From Micromonospora gifhornensis (GTDB lineage: Bacteria; Actinomycetota; Actinomycetes; Mycobacteriales; Micromonosporaceae), in the NCBI RefSeq assembly GCF_016863515.1, contig NZ_BOPA01000046.1:1-49874 (forward strand): a stretch of 49,874 nucleotides of DNA. The letters run 5' to 3'. A program made the position numbers and the translations under genes. The notes beneath the pieces were generated by a model. The model did no database searches. It was given only the letters and a program-made list of their open reading frames with translations, and was not told the origin of the DNA. Below are positions 27,389 through 37,209 of this stretch, piece by piece. Numbering within the stretch: position 1 is the first letter of the stretch; each line of letters opens with the position of its first letter.

Positions 27389-27916
27389 GTGTCGTACTTC
27401 GCTGCGGCCGTGGTGCGCGAGAAGGGCGGCTGGACAGCCGCCGAGCTGAGTCTGCGGGGTGTCGCCGACGTCGACGATGTCGCCGAGCGGCTGCGCGACG
27501 TCGGACCCGATGCCGACCTGTCGCTGTTGTTCGTCGAGGCGGACGACACCTACCTGGTCATCCTGCGCCTCGACGAGGGTGAGGACCTGCGGGTCTTCGG
27601 CTCGGACTCGGCCTTCGCGGAGGAGTCCCGGCTGGGTGCCCTGCTGGTCGGTGACCTCAAGACGTCGATCGCCGGGCTCGACGACGCCGAGGAGACGCCT
27701 CCCGCCACGACAAGTGGCGACGACAACGAGCAACCGGCCGTCGACCCGGAGGCCGACCCGGTCGGTGAGGCGGACATCCTGGCCGACCTGGGCATCTCCG
27801 CGCAGCAGTTGCTCGCCCTCTGCGCACACGAAGGGCTGATGCCGGCCGACGTCACCGCCGAGGTCTGCCAGGTGCTGGGCTGCGTCGACGACGTCGAGGA
27901 ACTGCGTGAGGTCTGA
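27389..27916 (+). CDS. tRNA adenosine deaminase-associated protein
   Basis: The 175-residue acidic protein begins MSYFAAAVVREKGGWTAAEL and has the pattern of the actinobacterial family always found next to tadA. An N-terminal alpha/beta part (about 1-95) is followed by an acidic linker and a C-terminal helical part (about 125-175, ADILADLGISAQQLLALC). Its biochemical role is unknown. GTG 27389 follows a G-rich ribosome binding site. Its end overlaps the start of the tadA frame by 11 bases, indicating coupling. Confidence 0.85.
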   Translation: MSYFAAAVVREKGGWTAAELSLRGVADVDDVAERLRDVGPDADLSLLFVEADDTYLVILRLDEGEDLRVFGSDSAFAEESRLGALLVGDLKTSIAGLDDAEETPPATTSGDDNEQPAVDPEADPVGEADILADLGISAQQLLALCAHEGLMPADVTAEVCQVLGCVDDVEELREV

Positions 27917-28583
27917 CCCAGCCGGCGGAGCAACGCCGGGTGGTGCGGGACCTGTCGGCGTCGGATCTGCTGGCGCGCCGGTGGGCGGTGGGGAGCCGGC
28001 GGACGCGACCGATCCGGCGTTGGAGACGGTCCGGGCCGGGCAGCCCACTCCCGGTGCGGTCGCACGGGTGGGGCCGGGCGCGCACGAGGGCCTGGCCGAT
28101 CCGGGCGGCATCGGCCGCCGACAGCGACACGAACTCTGGATGCGCCGCGCCCTGGAGGTCGCGGTAACCGGTCCGGCGGTTGCCGACTCGTCCGGGCCGG
28201 CCGACGACGTGCCGGTGGGTGCGGTGCTCTACGGCCCGGACGGTGACGAACTGGCGATCGGCCGCAACGAGCGGGAGCTGACAGGCGATCCGACCGCGCA
28301 CGCCGAGGTGCTGGCGCTGCGGCGGGGAGCCGAACGGCTGGGCCGCTGGCGGTTGGACGGCTGCACCCTGGTGGTCACCCTGGAACCGTGCACCATGTGC
28401 GCGGGCGCGCTGGTGCTGTCCCGGGTGTCCACCGTGGTCTTCGGCGCATGGGAACCGAAGACCGGTGCCGCCGGCTCGCTCTGGGACGTGCTGCGCGACC
28501 GCCGCCTCAACCACCGCCCCGAGGTGTACGGCGGAATCCTGGCCACCGAGACCGGCACCGTCATGCGCGCCTTCTTCCGCTGA
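27906..28583 (+). CDS. tadA: tRNA-specific adenosine-34 deaminase
   Basis: The C-terminal 150 residues are a TadA deaminase that converts A34 to inosine in tRNA-Arg(ACG). It has the zinc-site motifs TAHAEVLAL (with catalytic Glu) and EPCTMCAGALVLSR. The family usually starts just before the helix seen here as HELWMRRALEVA. This frame instead carries about 70 extra Gly/Pro/Ala-rich residues from GTG 27906, inside the end of the upstream gene. The extension may be real but disordered, or the true start may be an internal GTG; no strong ribosome binding site decides it. Confidence 0.88.
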   Translation: MRSDPAGGATPGGAGPVGVGSAGAPVGGGEPADATDPALETVRAGQPTPGAVARVGPGAHEGLADPGGIGRRQRHELWMRRALEVAVTGPAVADSSGPADDVPVGAVLYGPDGDELAIGRNERELTGDPTAHAEVLALRRGAERLGRWRLDGCTLVVTLEPCTMCAGALVLSRVSTVVFGAWEPKTGAAGSLWDVLRDRRLNHRPEVYGGILATETGTVMRAFFR

Positions 28584-28606
28584 CGTCGCGCCCCGCCGGC
28601 CGACGC

Positions 28607-28662
28607 TGCTGCTGCCGTCGCTGCCTGCTGCTGCCGTCGCTGCCTGCTGCTGCCGTCGGTGC
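28607..28662. repeat. 19-bp tandem repeat, nearly three copies
   Basis: Units at 28607-28625 and 28626-28644 are identical, and a third partial unit runs to 28662 with one change. It then decays into GGTGCT repeats up to about 28687. The array lies between the convergent tadA and thioesterase genes and encodes nothing evident. Confidence 0.85.
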
Positions 28663-28691
28663 TGGTGCCGGTGCTGGTGCTGGTGCTTGCG

Positions 28692-29147
28692 TCAGGCGGG
28701 GCGTAGCAGGGCGCCGGCGATGCCTCGGGCGAGGTCCGTCCAGGGCGCCGGGCGCAGGGTCGCCGGGTCGAGCCGGACGACGGCTCGCCGCCCCTCGGCG
28801 TACACCGTCGTGCCGTCGAGCGAGTGGAAGCGGAAGCCGTAGACGGCGCTGCTGGTGCCGAGGTGCTCCAGCCAGAAGTGCACGCCGACCGGGCCGGTGC
28901 CGGTGATCGGCGCACGGAAGCTGATCGCGAACTCGCGGACCGCGTGGAACACGTCGGGGGTGGTGGCCCGCCCGTTCTGCAAGGCGACCCCGTTGGCGGA
29001 CCAGTACGCGGTGAGCGCCCGCTCCAGCAGCAGCGCGTACCGCGCGTTGTGCAGGATGCCCATGGCGTCGAGGTCGTCGAAGTGCACCATGGCGTGCTCG
29101 ACGTGGCCGTACTCGACGGCGGTGGGGTCGGCGACGGCGTTGCTCAT
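28692..29147 (-). CDS. Hotdog-fold acyl-CoA thioesterase (4HBT family)
   Basis: The 151-residue protein has the 4-hydroxybenzoyl-CoA thioesterase pattern: the active-site loop HFDDLDAMGILHNARYALLL with the catalytic aspartate, then FAISFRAPI and VYAEGRRAVVRLD. It hydrolyses acyl-CoA thioesters; chain specificity is unknown. Its ATG overlaps the TGA of the upstream TetR gene (ATGA), so it is the likely structural target of that regulator. Confidence 0.85.
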   Translation of the reverse strand: MSNAVADPTAVEYGHVEHAMVHFDDLDAMGILHNARYALLLERALTAYWSANGVALQNGRATTPDVFHAVREFAISFRAPITGTGPVGVHFWLEHLGTSSAVYGFRFHSLDGTTVYAEGRRAVVRLDPATLRPAPWTDLARGIAGALLRPA

Positions 29148-29782
29148 GGGGTGCCTTCCGGTAGCAGGGTGGGATCGGGGCTCAGGCCCCGGAGCCGGTC
29201 CAGCACGCTCCGGCGGGCGTGCCGGTAGGTGCTCTCCGGGTCGAAGAGTCGGGAGCGCATCGCGGCGGCGATCCCGAACGAATCGATCTCGTACGCCAGC
29301 AGCGCCACGTCCACCTCGGCGGGCAGCTCACCGAGCTCGACCGCCTCGCGGACGAGCCGTTCCAGGAACGCGGTCCAGTCGGCGAGGACAGTGGCGAGGC
29401 GATCGTGCACGGCACCGGGCCGGGCGTTGAACTCGAACTCGGCGGTGCCGAAGAAACACCCCCCAGGCAGCACCCGGGTGGCGTAGAAGTCGATCCGCGC
29501 CTCGTGCAACGCCCAGATCCGGCGTACGCCCCGAGGTGCGCGCAGGGCCGGGGCGATGATCAGCTCCTGCCACTGGGCCACGGCCCGGTCGATGGTGGCG
29601 AGCTGAAGCGCCTCCTTGGAGCGCCAGTGCGCGAAGATGCCGGACTTGCTCACCCCGAGGGAGTCGGCGAGATGCCCGAGCGACAGCCCGTCGAGGCCGT
29701 TCTCGCTGGCCAGGCTGACGGCGGCGTCCAGCACTGCGGTGCGGGTGCGCTCACCCCGGGCCAGCCGGCCGTCGACGGTCAT
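29144..29782 (-). CDS. TetR-family transcriptional regulator
   Basis: The 212-residue protein has an N-terminal helix-turn-helix (about 12-60; GLDGLSLGHLADSLGVSKSGIFAHWRSKEAL) and a C-terminal ligand-binding part like the TetR_C_6/YP-type group. Start ATG 29782 gives MTVDGRLARGERT; the upstream extension to 29878 runs through the operator and is rejected. It is co-transcribed with the thioesterase and probably represses both through the palindrome just upstream. An acyl-CoA or fatty-acid ligand is plausible from the partner gene. Confidence 0.87.
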   Translation of the reverse strand: MTVDGRLARGERTRTAVLDAAVSLASENGLDGLSLGHLADSLGVSKSGIFAHWRSKEALQLATIDRAVAQWQELIIAPALRAPRGVRRIWALHEARIDFYATRVLPGGCFFGTAEFEFNARPGAVHDRLATVLADWTAFLERLVREAVELGELPAEVDVALLAYEIDSFGIAAAMRSRLFDPESTYRHARRSVLDRLRGLSPDPTLLPEGTP

Positions 29783-29797
29783 GCCTGCCACCGTACT

Positions 29798-29825
29798 AAA
29801 TAAAACCGACCGATCGTATTTATTT
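29798..29825. promoter_or_regulatory. Palindromic operator/promoter of the TetR-thioesterase pair
   Basis: AAATAAA at the left and TTTATTT at the right frame an imperfect palindrome with core CCGACCGATCG. It is strikingly A/T-rich for this genome and lies 15 bases upstream of the TetR ATG, where a promoter would be. The half-site ACCGACCG is also found in the operators at 45.6 kb. Confidence 0.6.
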
Positions 29826-29881
29826 CTCCGGTGACGGCCGTCACCCCTCGACGCGAAGCGTCCCGCCATCCCCCGCACACG

Positions 29882-29918
29882 AAGCGTCCCGTCGCCGACG
29901 AGCGGTGACGGGACGCTT
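29882..29918 (-). terminator. Terminator hairpin downstream of deoD
   Basis: A perfect 12-bp stem (AAGCGTCCCGTC at 29882-29893 with 29907-29918) lies 14 bases past the deoD stop. A partial copy of the left arm (CGAAGCGTCCCG) occurs again at about 29854. Confidence 0.75.
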
Positions 29919-29932
29919 GTGGGTGCCGCGAG

Positions 29933-30640
29933 TCAGGCGACGATGGTGTCCAGGGCGATCTCGACCATCTGGCTGAAGGTCTGCTCCCGCTCCTGGGAGG
30001 TGGTCTTCTCGCCGGTCTTGATGTGGTCGCTGACGGTCAGCAGGGTCAACGAGCGTGCCTTGAACCGGGCCGCGATCGTGTAGAGCGCCGCCGACTCCAT
30101 CTCCACCGCCAGCACCCCGTAGTCGGCCAGCCGGTCGTAGAGATCCGGCCGGTCGGTGTAGAAGGCGTCCGCCGCCAGGATCGGCCCGACCCGCATCGCG
30201 ATGCCGCGCCGCTCGGCCACCTCCACCGAGGTACGCAGCAGCCCGAAGTCGGCCACCGGGGCGTAGTCGATCAACCCGTCGAAACGCACCCGGTTCATGT
30301 TCGAGTCGGTCGACGACCCGATCGCCGCGATCACGTCCCGCAGTTGCAGGTCCTCGGACAACGCGCCACACGAGCCGACCCGGATCAGGGACTTCACGCC
30401 GTACTCGTTTACCAGCTCGTGTGCGTAGATCGAGGCGGACGGCATGCCCATCCCCGACCCCTGCACGGAGACCTCGACACCGTTCCAGCGGCCGGTGAAA
30501 CCCAGCATCCCCCGGACCGTCGAGTAGCAGCTCGCCCCTTCGAGGTAGGTCTCCGCGATCCACTTGGCCCGCAGGGGGTCACCCGGCATCAGGACCCGCT
30601 CGGCGATCTCGCCCGGCTTCGCGCCGATGTGCGTACTCAT
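29933..30640 (-). CDS. deoD: Purine-nucleoside phosphorylase, DeoD type
   Basis: The 235-residue protein matches the hexameric DeoD family in length and motifs: MSTHIGAKPGEIAERVLMPG at the start, GDPLRAKWIAETYL, IRVGSCGALS and the ribose-binding AVEMESAALY. It cleaves purine (deoxy)nucleosides with phosphate to base plus (deoxy)ribose-1-phosphate in purine salvage. ATG 30640 is preceded by AGGA; the upstream frame extension is not family-like. It is a single-gene unit, divergent from the tRNA-Ser gene. Confidence 0.93.
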   Translation of the reverse strand: MSTHIGAKPGEIAERVLMPGDPLRAKWIAETYLEGASCYSTVRGMLGFTGRWNGVEVSVQGSGMGMPSASIYAHELVNEYGVKSLIRVGSCGALSEDLQLRDVIAAIGSSTDSNMNRVRFDGLIDYAPVADFGLLRTSVEVAERRGIAMRVGPILAADAFYTDRPDLYDRLADYGVLAVEMESAALYTIAARFKARSLTLLTVSDHIKTGEKTTSQEREQTFSQMVEIALDTIVA

Positions 30641-30715
30641 GCCAGTGATCCTGCCAGGCCGGGCGGCCGGGGACCGGTTCGGCGTCCGAACCGGGAGTCC
30701 TGTAGCCTCTTCGGC

Positions 30716-30802
30716 GGTGGCGTGTCCGAGTGGCCTAAGGAGCACGCCTCGAAAGCGTGTGAGGGTTTACGCCCTCCGCGGGTTCAAATCCCGCCGCCAC
30801 CG
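30716..30802 (+). tRNA. tRNA-Ser (anticodon CGA)
   Basis: An 87-base type-II tRNA. The 7-bp acceptor stem is GGTGGCG with CGCCACC, discriminator G at 30802. The anticodon loop CTCGAAA reads CGA between stems ending CACGC/GCGTG, there is a long variable arm (GAGGG...CCCTC) and the T-loop is GTTCAAATC. CCA is not encoded. It decodes UCG. Confidence 0.95.
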
Positions 30803-30815
30803 CTCGTGAACAGCG

Positions 30816-30856
30816 AGAACGCCCGGTCGATCCGTGAGGATCGCACCGGGCGTTCT
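30816..30856 (+). terminator. Terminator after tRNA-Ser
   Basis: A perfect 12-bp stem (AGAACGCCCGGT at 30816-30827 with 30845-30856) encloses a second small stem (CGATCC/GGATCG), 14 bases past the tRNA. It likely ends tRNA transcription. Confidence 0.75.
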
Positions 30857-30992
30857 GCTTGTGGTCCCAGTTGAGCGCGGTTCGTGGCCGGGCGGAGCTG
30901 AGCACTCGACTCCGGCCCGCGCTAGGTATCCGGGCCCGTGTATGTCTGGCGCCTGCGGGTTAGTGTCAGCCTCCACTCGAGGGAGGATCGCT

Positions 30993-32021
30993 GTGGTTTT
31001 CACGCCTGCACAACCGTTGGCACCCGCCGGACCGGTCACGTCCCGTTCCGGTGGCTCCTTTCGGCCGCATCTGATCTGGGAGGCGGTGCTGCTGGCGCTG
31101 ACCGTCGTCGCCGCGGTGGTGTGGTCCTCCCAGGACGGGTCGCGGCTGTCGCCGCTGGTGTTCAACATCGCCTCCGCCGGCCTGCTGGCGACCGCTTTCG
31201 CGCTGTCGCTGCGCACCGCCACGCCCAACCTCGCGGTCGTCGCCGTCGCGGCCCTCGCCGGCCTGACGTACGCGGCGGTGCTCGACGCCGGCGCCCCGGT
31301 CCTCATCGCGGCGGTCGCCGCGATCGCCGCGGCGGCGTTCTTCGGTCTCGGGATGGGCCTGATCGCCGGGCTGCTGCAGGCGCCCGGGTGGGCGGTGTCG
31401 CTGGGCGGGCTGGCCCTGACGCAGGGCATTCTGTTCGCCACCATCGGCAGCGGCGGTCCGCGGCGGCTCGCGAGCGAAGGTTGGATCCGGTCCGACGGTG
31501 CCGGGGCCGGGTGGCTGGTGCTGTTTCTCCTGGTGTCGATCGGCGGCGCGGTGGTGTGGTCGATTCCGGCGGTGCGGCGGGCGCTGAGCGGCAACCGGGT
31601 CGTCGCCGGGGAGCCGCCGTCGCCGTTCGGTGCACGGCTGCTGGGCGCGGTCATCGGCCTGGGCGGTTCCAGCCTGATCGCGGGTGCGGCCGGAGTCCTG
31701 CTGGCCGGCCGGATCGGCGCCGCAACCCCATCGGCCGACATCGGCCAGCTGACGTTGGTGGCCGGCGCCGTCCTGCTCGGCGGCGTGAGCGTGGCCGGCG
31801 GGCGGGGCGGCTTCGCGGGCACCGTGCTGGGGGTCACCCTGCTGAGCCTGGTGCAGATGACCATCCTCGTCGCGGACGGCCCCCGGTGGCTGTCGGCGGT
31901 CGTCTTCGCGTTGGCGATCCTCGCCGGCCTGGGCGTCAGCCGGGCGCTGGAGGCCCTGCAACCGGCACTGCCCGCGAGCGTGTCGGGCACCGGGCCGGTC
32001 GAGCCGTTGCGGAGGTACTGA
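30993..32021 (+). CDS. Membrane protein resembling sugar ABC permeases (BPD_transp_2)
   Basis: The 342-residue protein has about nine or ten hydrophobic segments and resembles RbsC-type permeases (GLIAGLLQAPGWAVSLGGLA, then LTLVAGAVLLGGVSVAGGRG near the EAA-like cytoplasmic loop). These permeases pair with an ATPase and a binding protein, but neither is adjacent, so it is an orphan or works with distant partners. I start it at GTG 30993, five bases after GGGAGGA; the frame extends back to 30834 through the tRNA terminator, which argues against a longer protein. A hairpin follows the stop. Confidence 0.75.
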   Translation: MVFTPAQPLAPAGPVTSRSGGSFRPHLIWEAVLLALTVVAAVVWSSQDGSRLSPLVFNIASAGLLATAFALSLRTATPNLAVVAVAALAGLTYAAVLDAGAPVLIAAVAAIAAAAFFGLGMGLIAGLLQAPGWAVSLGGLALTQGILFATIGSGGPRRLASEGWIRSDGAGAGWLVLFLLVSIGGAVVWSIPAVRRALSGNRVVAGEPPSPFGARLLGAVIGLGGSSLIAGAAGVLLAGRIGAATPSADIGQLTLVAGAVLLGGVSVAGGRGGFAGTVLGVTLLSLVQMTILVADGPRWLSAVVFALAILAGLGVSRALEALQPALPASVSGTGPVEPLRRY

Positions 32022-32038
32022 CCGCTGTCCGCCTGTCT

Positions 32039-32061
32039 GCACGGCCGGTTTACGGCCGTGC
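32039..32061 (+). terminator. Hairpin after the permease-like gene
   Basis: GCACGGCC (32039-32046) pairs perfectly with GGCCGTGC (32054-32061) around GGTTTAC, 17 bases past the stop. No T-run follows. Confidence 0.6.
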
Positions 32062-32147
32062 AGGCCGCGACGTCTGGCCGGACAGACATGGTTTTTGATC
32101 TACGTGTCCCTATGCTGTGAGTGCGACAAGGGGATGCGGGGGTTTCT

Positions 32148-33815
32148 ATGCGGCGCAGGCTTGCTGGTCTGACGGTTCTGACGATGGTGGCCGCTGGGTT
32201 GACGGTGAGTGCTCCCGCCCGGGCCGCCGACGAGTTCCGGACCATCACCCGGGAGGACGTGATCCTTCAGTACCACCGGGTGCCGAAGCAGGTCACCCCG
32301 GTGCAGGGGACCGGGCCCACCCGGTCCGACTTCGACGGTGACGGGGTCGACGACATCGCGGCGGCCAGTGGCTCAACGCACGAACGACTGGCACACCATT
32401 CGACCGGGATCGTGGTGGTGCGCTACTCGTCCGCACCGTACGTCGACTACTTCGCGGGTGTGCTCTCGTCGGACGGCGGCTGTGGCTGCTTCGGCATGGC
32501 GTTGGCCGCCGGCGATTTCAACGGCGACGGCTACGACGACCTGGCCATCGGTGACTCCGACGAAGTCGATCCGGGCAACAAGACCCATGCCGGTGGGGTG
32601 TGGGTGATTCCGGGCAGCCGCAACGGTCTGGTGGTCGACTCGGCGCAGCACTTCAACCAGAGCAGCCCCGGGGTGCCCGGTGCGGCGGAGGACTACGACT
32701 GGTTCGGTTCGGCGCTGGCGGCCGGTGACATCAACGGCGACGGCCGCGACGACCTGGCGATCGGGGCGTACGGCGAGTCGATCGGCAAGGTCAAGGAGGC
32801 CGGTGCGGTCACCGTCCTGTACGGCGGGGTGGGCGGCCTGCGGACAGCCGGCGCGCAGCAACTGCACCAGAACCAGGCTGCCGTGCCGGGTGCCGCCGAG
32901 CGCGGTGACCACTTCGGCTTCACGCTGGCCATCGGCAAGGTGAACGAGAACAAGTACGCGGACCTGGTCATCGGCGCACCGCACGAGAACGACGGTCAGA
33001 CCTGGAACGGCAGCGGCATGGTGACCCTGATGTGGGGCTCGGCGAACGGGGTGAAGCTCAGCGGGGCCACCTCGGTCACCGGCGCGGGGGTCTACAAGGC
33101 GACCGGCCGCCAGGACACCATCGCCTGGTATCTCGGTGAGGCGTTGGCGATCGGTGACGTGAACGGCGACGGCCTGGGCGAGGTGATCGCCGGAGCACCC
33201 GGTGCCCAGACCCCGCACCTCTACGGTGGTCTGATCGCGGCCTTCACCGGTCGTACCGGTGGCGCGGGCCTGTCCGGCAAGGCTGTGAAGATCATCACCC
33301 AGCGTACGGCCGGTGTTCCGGGCAGCCCGGAGCAGGAGGACCGGTTCGGTGCGGCGCTCGCGGTGGGTGACGTGACCGGCGACGGTCGGGCCGACGTGCT
33401 TGTGGGTGCGCCCGGCGAGGCGATCGGCAAGAAGACCAAGGCAGGCACGATCGCCCTGCTCAAGGGCTCTGCCTCCGGGTTGACCGGTACCGGGGCTCAG
33501 GGGTTCGACCAGGACCATGCGGTGGTGCCGGGCGGTGCGGAACGTGGCGACCATTTCGGCGCTTCGGTCGCCATCCTCAACCTCGACGGAAAGGGCCCAC
33601 TGGACGCTGTCGTGGCATCGACCGGCGAAGAAGTCGCTGGCGACCAGGCCGGGTATCCTTCCGGCACGTTGTCGCGGTTCCTCGGCGCCTCGGGCGGTCT
33701 AGTGCCGCAGGCGGGCTCCTGGAGTGGTGCGTCGTTGCGCACCGACCGGATCTGGCCGCAGTGGTACGGCGTGCGGATCGCCGGCCCGGTCAGCGGCGGC
33801 CCACGATATTTCTGA
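32148..33815 (+). CDS. Secreted FG-GAP repeat protein, copy 1
   Basis: The 555-residue precursor has a signal peptide (MRRRLAGLTVLTMVAAGLTV, cleaved near ARAA) and then FG-GAP/integrin-alpha type repeats forming a predicted seven-bladed beta-propeller. Calcium-binding loops recur: DFDGDGVDD, DFNGDGYDDLAIGD, DINGDGRDDLAIGA, DVNGDGLGEVIAGAP, DVTGDGRADVLVGAP and NLDGKGPLD; one repeat is degenerate (KVNENKYADLVIGAP). Such propellers bind ligands or act as scaffolds outside the cell; no catalytic domain is attached. ATG 32148 gives a complete signal peptide; an upstream in-frame start at 32121 would spoil it. The next gene is a paralogue 21 bases downstream. Confidence 0.88.
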   Translation: MRRRLAGLTVLTMVAAGLTVSAPARAADEFRTITREDVILQYHRVPKQVTPVQGTGPTRSDFDGDGVDDIAAASGSTHERLAHHSTGIVVVRYSSAPYVDYFAGVLSSDGGCGCFGMALAAGDFNGDGYDDLAIGDSDEVDPGNKTHAGGVWVIPGSRNGLVVDSAQHFNQSSPGVPGAAEDYDWFGSALAAGDINGDGRDDLAIGAYGESIGKVKEAGAVTVLYGGVGGLRTAGAQQLHQNQAAVPGAAERGDHFGFTLAIGKVNENKYADLVIGAPHENDGQTWNGSGMVTLMWGSANGVKLSGATSVTGAGVYKATGRQDTIAWYLGEALAIGDVNGDGLGEVIAGAPGAQTPHLYGGLIAAFTGRTGGAGLSGKAVKIITQRTAGVPGSPEQEDRFGAALAVGDVTGDGRADVLVGAPGEAIGKKTKAGTIALLKGSASGLTGTGAQGFDQDHAVVPGGAERGDHFGASVAILNLDGKGPLDAVVASTGEEVAGDQAGYPSGTLSRFLGASGGLVPQAGSWSGASLRTDRIWPQWYGVRIAGPVSGGPRYF

Positions 33816-33836
33816 TCTTCCGAAACGGGGTTCTTG

Positions 33837-35504
33837 ATGCGGCGAAGTGTCGCAGGACTGTCCACCTTGGCCATCGGAGCTGGTCTGGCGGTGAGTGTGC
33901 CCGCCCCGGCGGCAGCGAACGACTACCGGACGGTCACCCGGGACGGGATCGTTCTTCAGCACTACCGGGTCGCGAAGGCGACCACGCCGGTCAAGGGGAC
34001 CGGGCCGACCCGGTCCGACTTCGACGGTGACGGGATCGACGACATCGCCGCCTCCGCCGACCCCACTGAGTACCGCTTCCCACAGGCGCCGATGGGTCTG
34101 GCGGTGGTGCGGTACTCCTCGGCACCGTATGTCGACTACTTCGCGACCGCGGTCACGCCGGCCGGCGGTGAGCCCGCCTTCGGTGAGGTACTCGCCGCCG
34201 GGGACTTCAACGGTGACGGCTACGACGACCTGGCCGTCGGCGACTACGGCGAGTACGACCTGAGCGCGAAAGCGAATGCGGGAGGGGTCTGGGTGATCCC
34301 CGGCAGCAGCAACGGTCTGCGGCTCGATGCGGCGAAGCATTTCACCCAGAGCACCTCGGGGGTGCCGGGTGCCTCGGAGCAGGGAGACTGGTTCGGTTCG
34401 GCGCTGGCGGCCGGTGACATCAACGGCGACGGCCGCGACGACCTGGCGATCGGGGCGTACGGCGAGGCGATCGGCAAGCTCACCTACGCTGGCGCGGTCA
34501 CCGTCCTGTACGGCGGAGCCAACGGGCTGACCGGCACCGGGGCGCAGCAGTTGCACCAGAACCAGGCTGCGGTGCCGGGTTCTGCCGAACGCAACGACCA
34601 CTTCGGCTGGACCCTGGCCATCGGCAAGGTCAACGACAACAAGTACGCCGACCTGGTCATCGGCGCGCCCGGCGAGAACGAGGACAGCTCGCCGACCGGC
34701 AGCGGGATGCTCACGCTGATGTGGGGCTCGGCGAACGGGGTGAAGCTCAGCGGTGCCACCTCGGTCACCGGGGCGGCGCTGCGCAAGGCGACCGGTCGTG
34801 ACGACAGTTACGTGCGGAGCCTCGGTATGGCGCTGGCCATCGGTGACGTCAACGGCGACAAGCTGGGCGAGGTGATCGCCGGGGCACCGTACACGCAGTC
34901 CCCGAAGGGCAACGAGGGTATGGTCGCGGTCTTCACCGGTCGTACCGGTGGTGCCGGCCTGTCCAGCAGCGCGGTGAAGCTGTTCAGCCAGCGTACGCCC
35001 GGGGTGCCCGGTTCGGCGGAAGTCGGTGACCTGTTCGGTGCGACCCTGGCGGTCGGTGACGTGACCGGCGACGGTCGGGCCGACGTGCTTGTGGGCGCGC
35101 CCGGTGAGGCGATCGGTACGAAGAAGCGGGCGGGCACGGTAGCCCTGCTCAAGGGATCCGCCTCCGGATTGACCGGCACCGGTGCGCAGGGCTTCGACCA
35201 GGACCACCCGGTCGTGCCGGGTGGGGCCGAGAGCAACGACCTGTTCGGTGGCGAGGTGGCCATCCTCAACCTCGACGGCAAGGGCCCGCTGGACGCGATC
35301 GTGACCTCGCCCGGGGAACTGGTAAGCGCGGACCCGGAGCGGCCCGCATCCGGGTCGGTCGCCCTGTTCCACGGTGGTTCCGGTGGGTTGGTTCCGCAGT
35401 CCGCCTCGTGGAGTGGTGCGAGTATGCGTACCGACTTCGTCTGGCCCAAGTGGTACGGCCGTCGCCTGGCCACCGCCCAGTCCGGCGGCCTGATGTACCA
35501 CTGA
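33837..35504 (+). CDS. Secreted FG-GAP repeat protein, copy 2 (tandem paralogue)
   Basis: This 555-residue protein has exactly the same length and architecture as its upstream neighbour: signal peptide (MRRSVAGLSTLAIGAGLAV) and a seven-bladed FG-GAP propeller with DFDGDGIDD, DFNGDGYDDLAVGD, DINGDGRDDLAIGA, DVNGDKLGEVIAGAP and DVTGDGRADVLVGAP. Long stretches are identical to copy 1 at the DNA level (for example 34386-34466 equals 32697-32777 over 81 bases), while signal peptides and some loops differ. Start is ATG 33837 (a TTG directly precedes it). The pair arose by tandem duplication and is probably one transcript. Function is unknown; secreted calcium-dependent binding is the family expectation. 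Confidence 0.88.
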   Translation: MRRSVAGLSTLAIGAGLAVSVPAPAAANDYRTVTRDGIVLQHYRVAKATTPVKGTGPTRSDFDGDGIDDIAASADPTEYRFPQAPMGLAVVRYSSAPYVDYFATAVTPAGGEPAFGEVLAAGDFNGDGYDDLAVGDYGEYDLSAKANAGGVWVIPGSSNGLRLDAAKHFTQSTSGVPGASEQGDWFGSALAAGDINGDGRDDLAIGAYGEAIGKLTYAGAVTVLYGGANGLTGTGAQQLHQNQAAVPGSAERNDHFGWTLAIGKVNDNKYADLVIGAPGENEDSSPTGSGMLTLMWGSANGVKLSGATSVTGAALRKATGRDDSYVRSLGMALAIGDVNGDKLGEVIAGAPYTQSPKGNEGMVAVFTGRTGGAGLSSSAVKLFSQRTPGVPGSAEVGDLFGATLAVGDVTGDGRADVLVGAPGEAIGTKKRAGTVALLKGSASGLTGTGAQGFDQDHPVVPGGAESNDLFGGEVAILNLDGKGPLDAIVTSPGELVSADPERPASGSVALFHGGSGGLVPQSASWSGASMRTDFVWPKWYGRRLATAQSGGLMYH

Positions 35505-35516
35505 TCTGCGGCCCGA

Positions 35517-35558
35517 TCGCCCCCGCCACCGCCTGCGCAGCAGGGATGGCGGGGGCGA
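35517..35558. terminator. Bidirectional terminator hairpin
   Basis: A perfect 12-bp stem (TCGCCCCCGCCA at 35517-35528 with 35547-35558) lies between the convergent FG-GAP copy 2 and P5C dehydrogenase genes, ending both transcripts. Confidence 0.8.
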
Positions 35559-35564
35559 CGGCGT

Positions 35565-37190
<1,626 letters not shown>

Positions 37191-37209
37191 CAGACTGCGT
37201 TGCTCCTGG

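Noticed and set aside
28607..28662. CRISPR-like array
   Set aside because: Units are directly adjacent 19-base repeats without spacers, so this is a simple tandem repeat; no cas genes are present.
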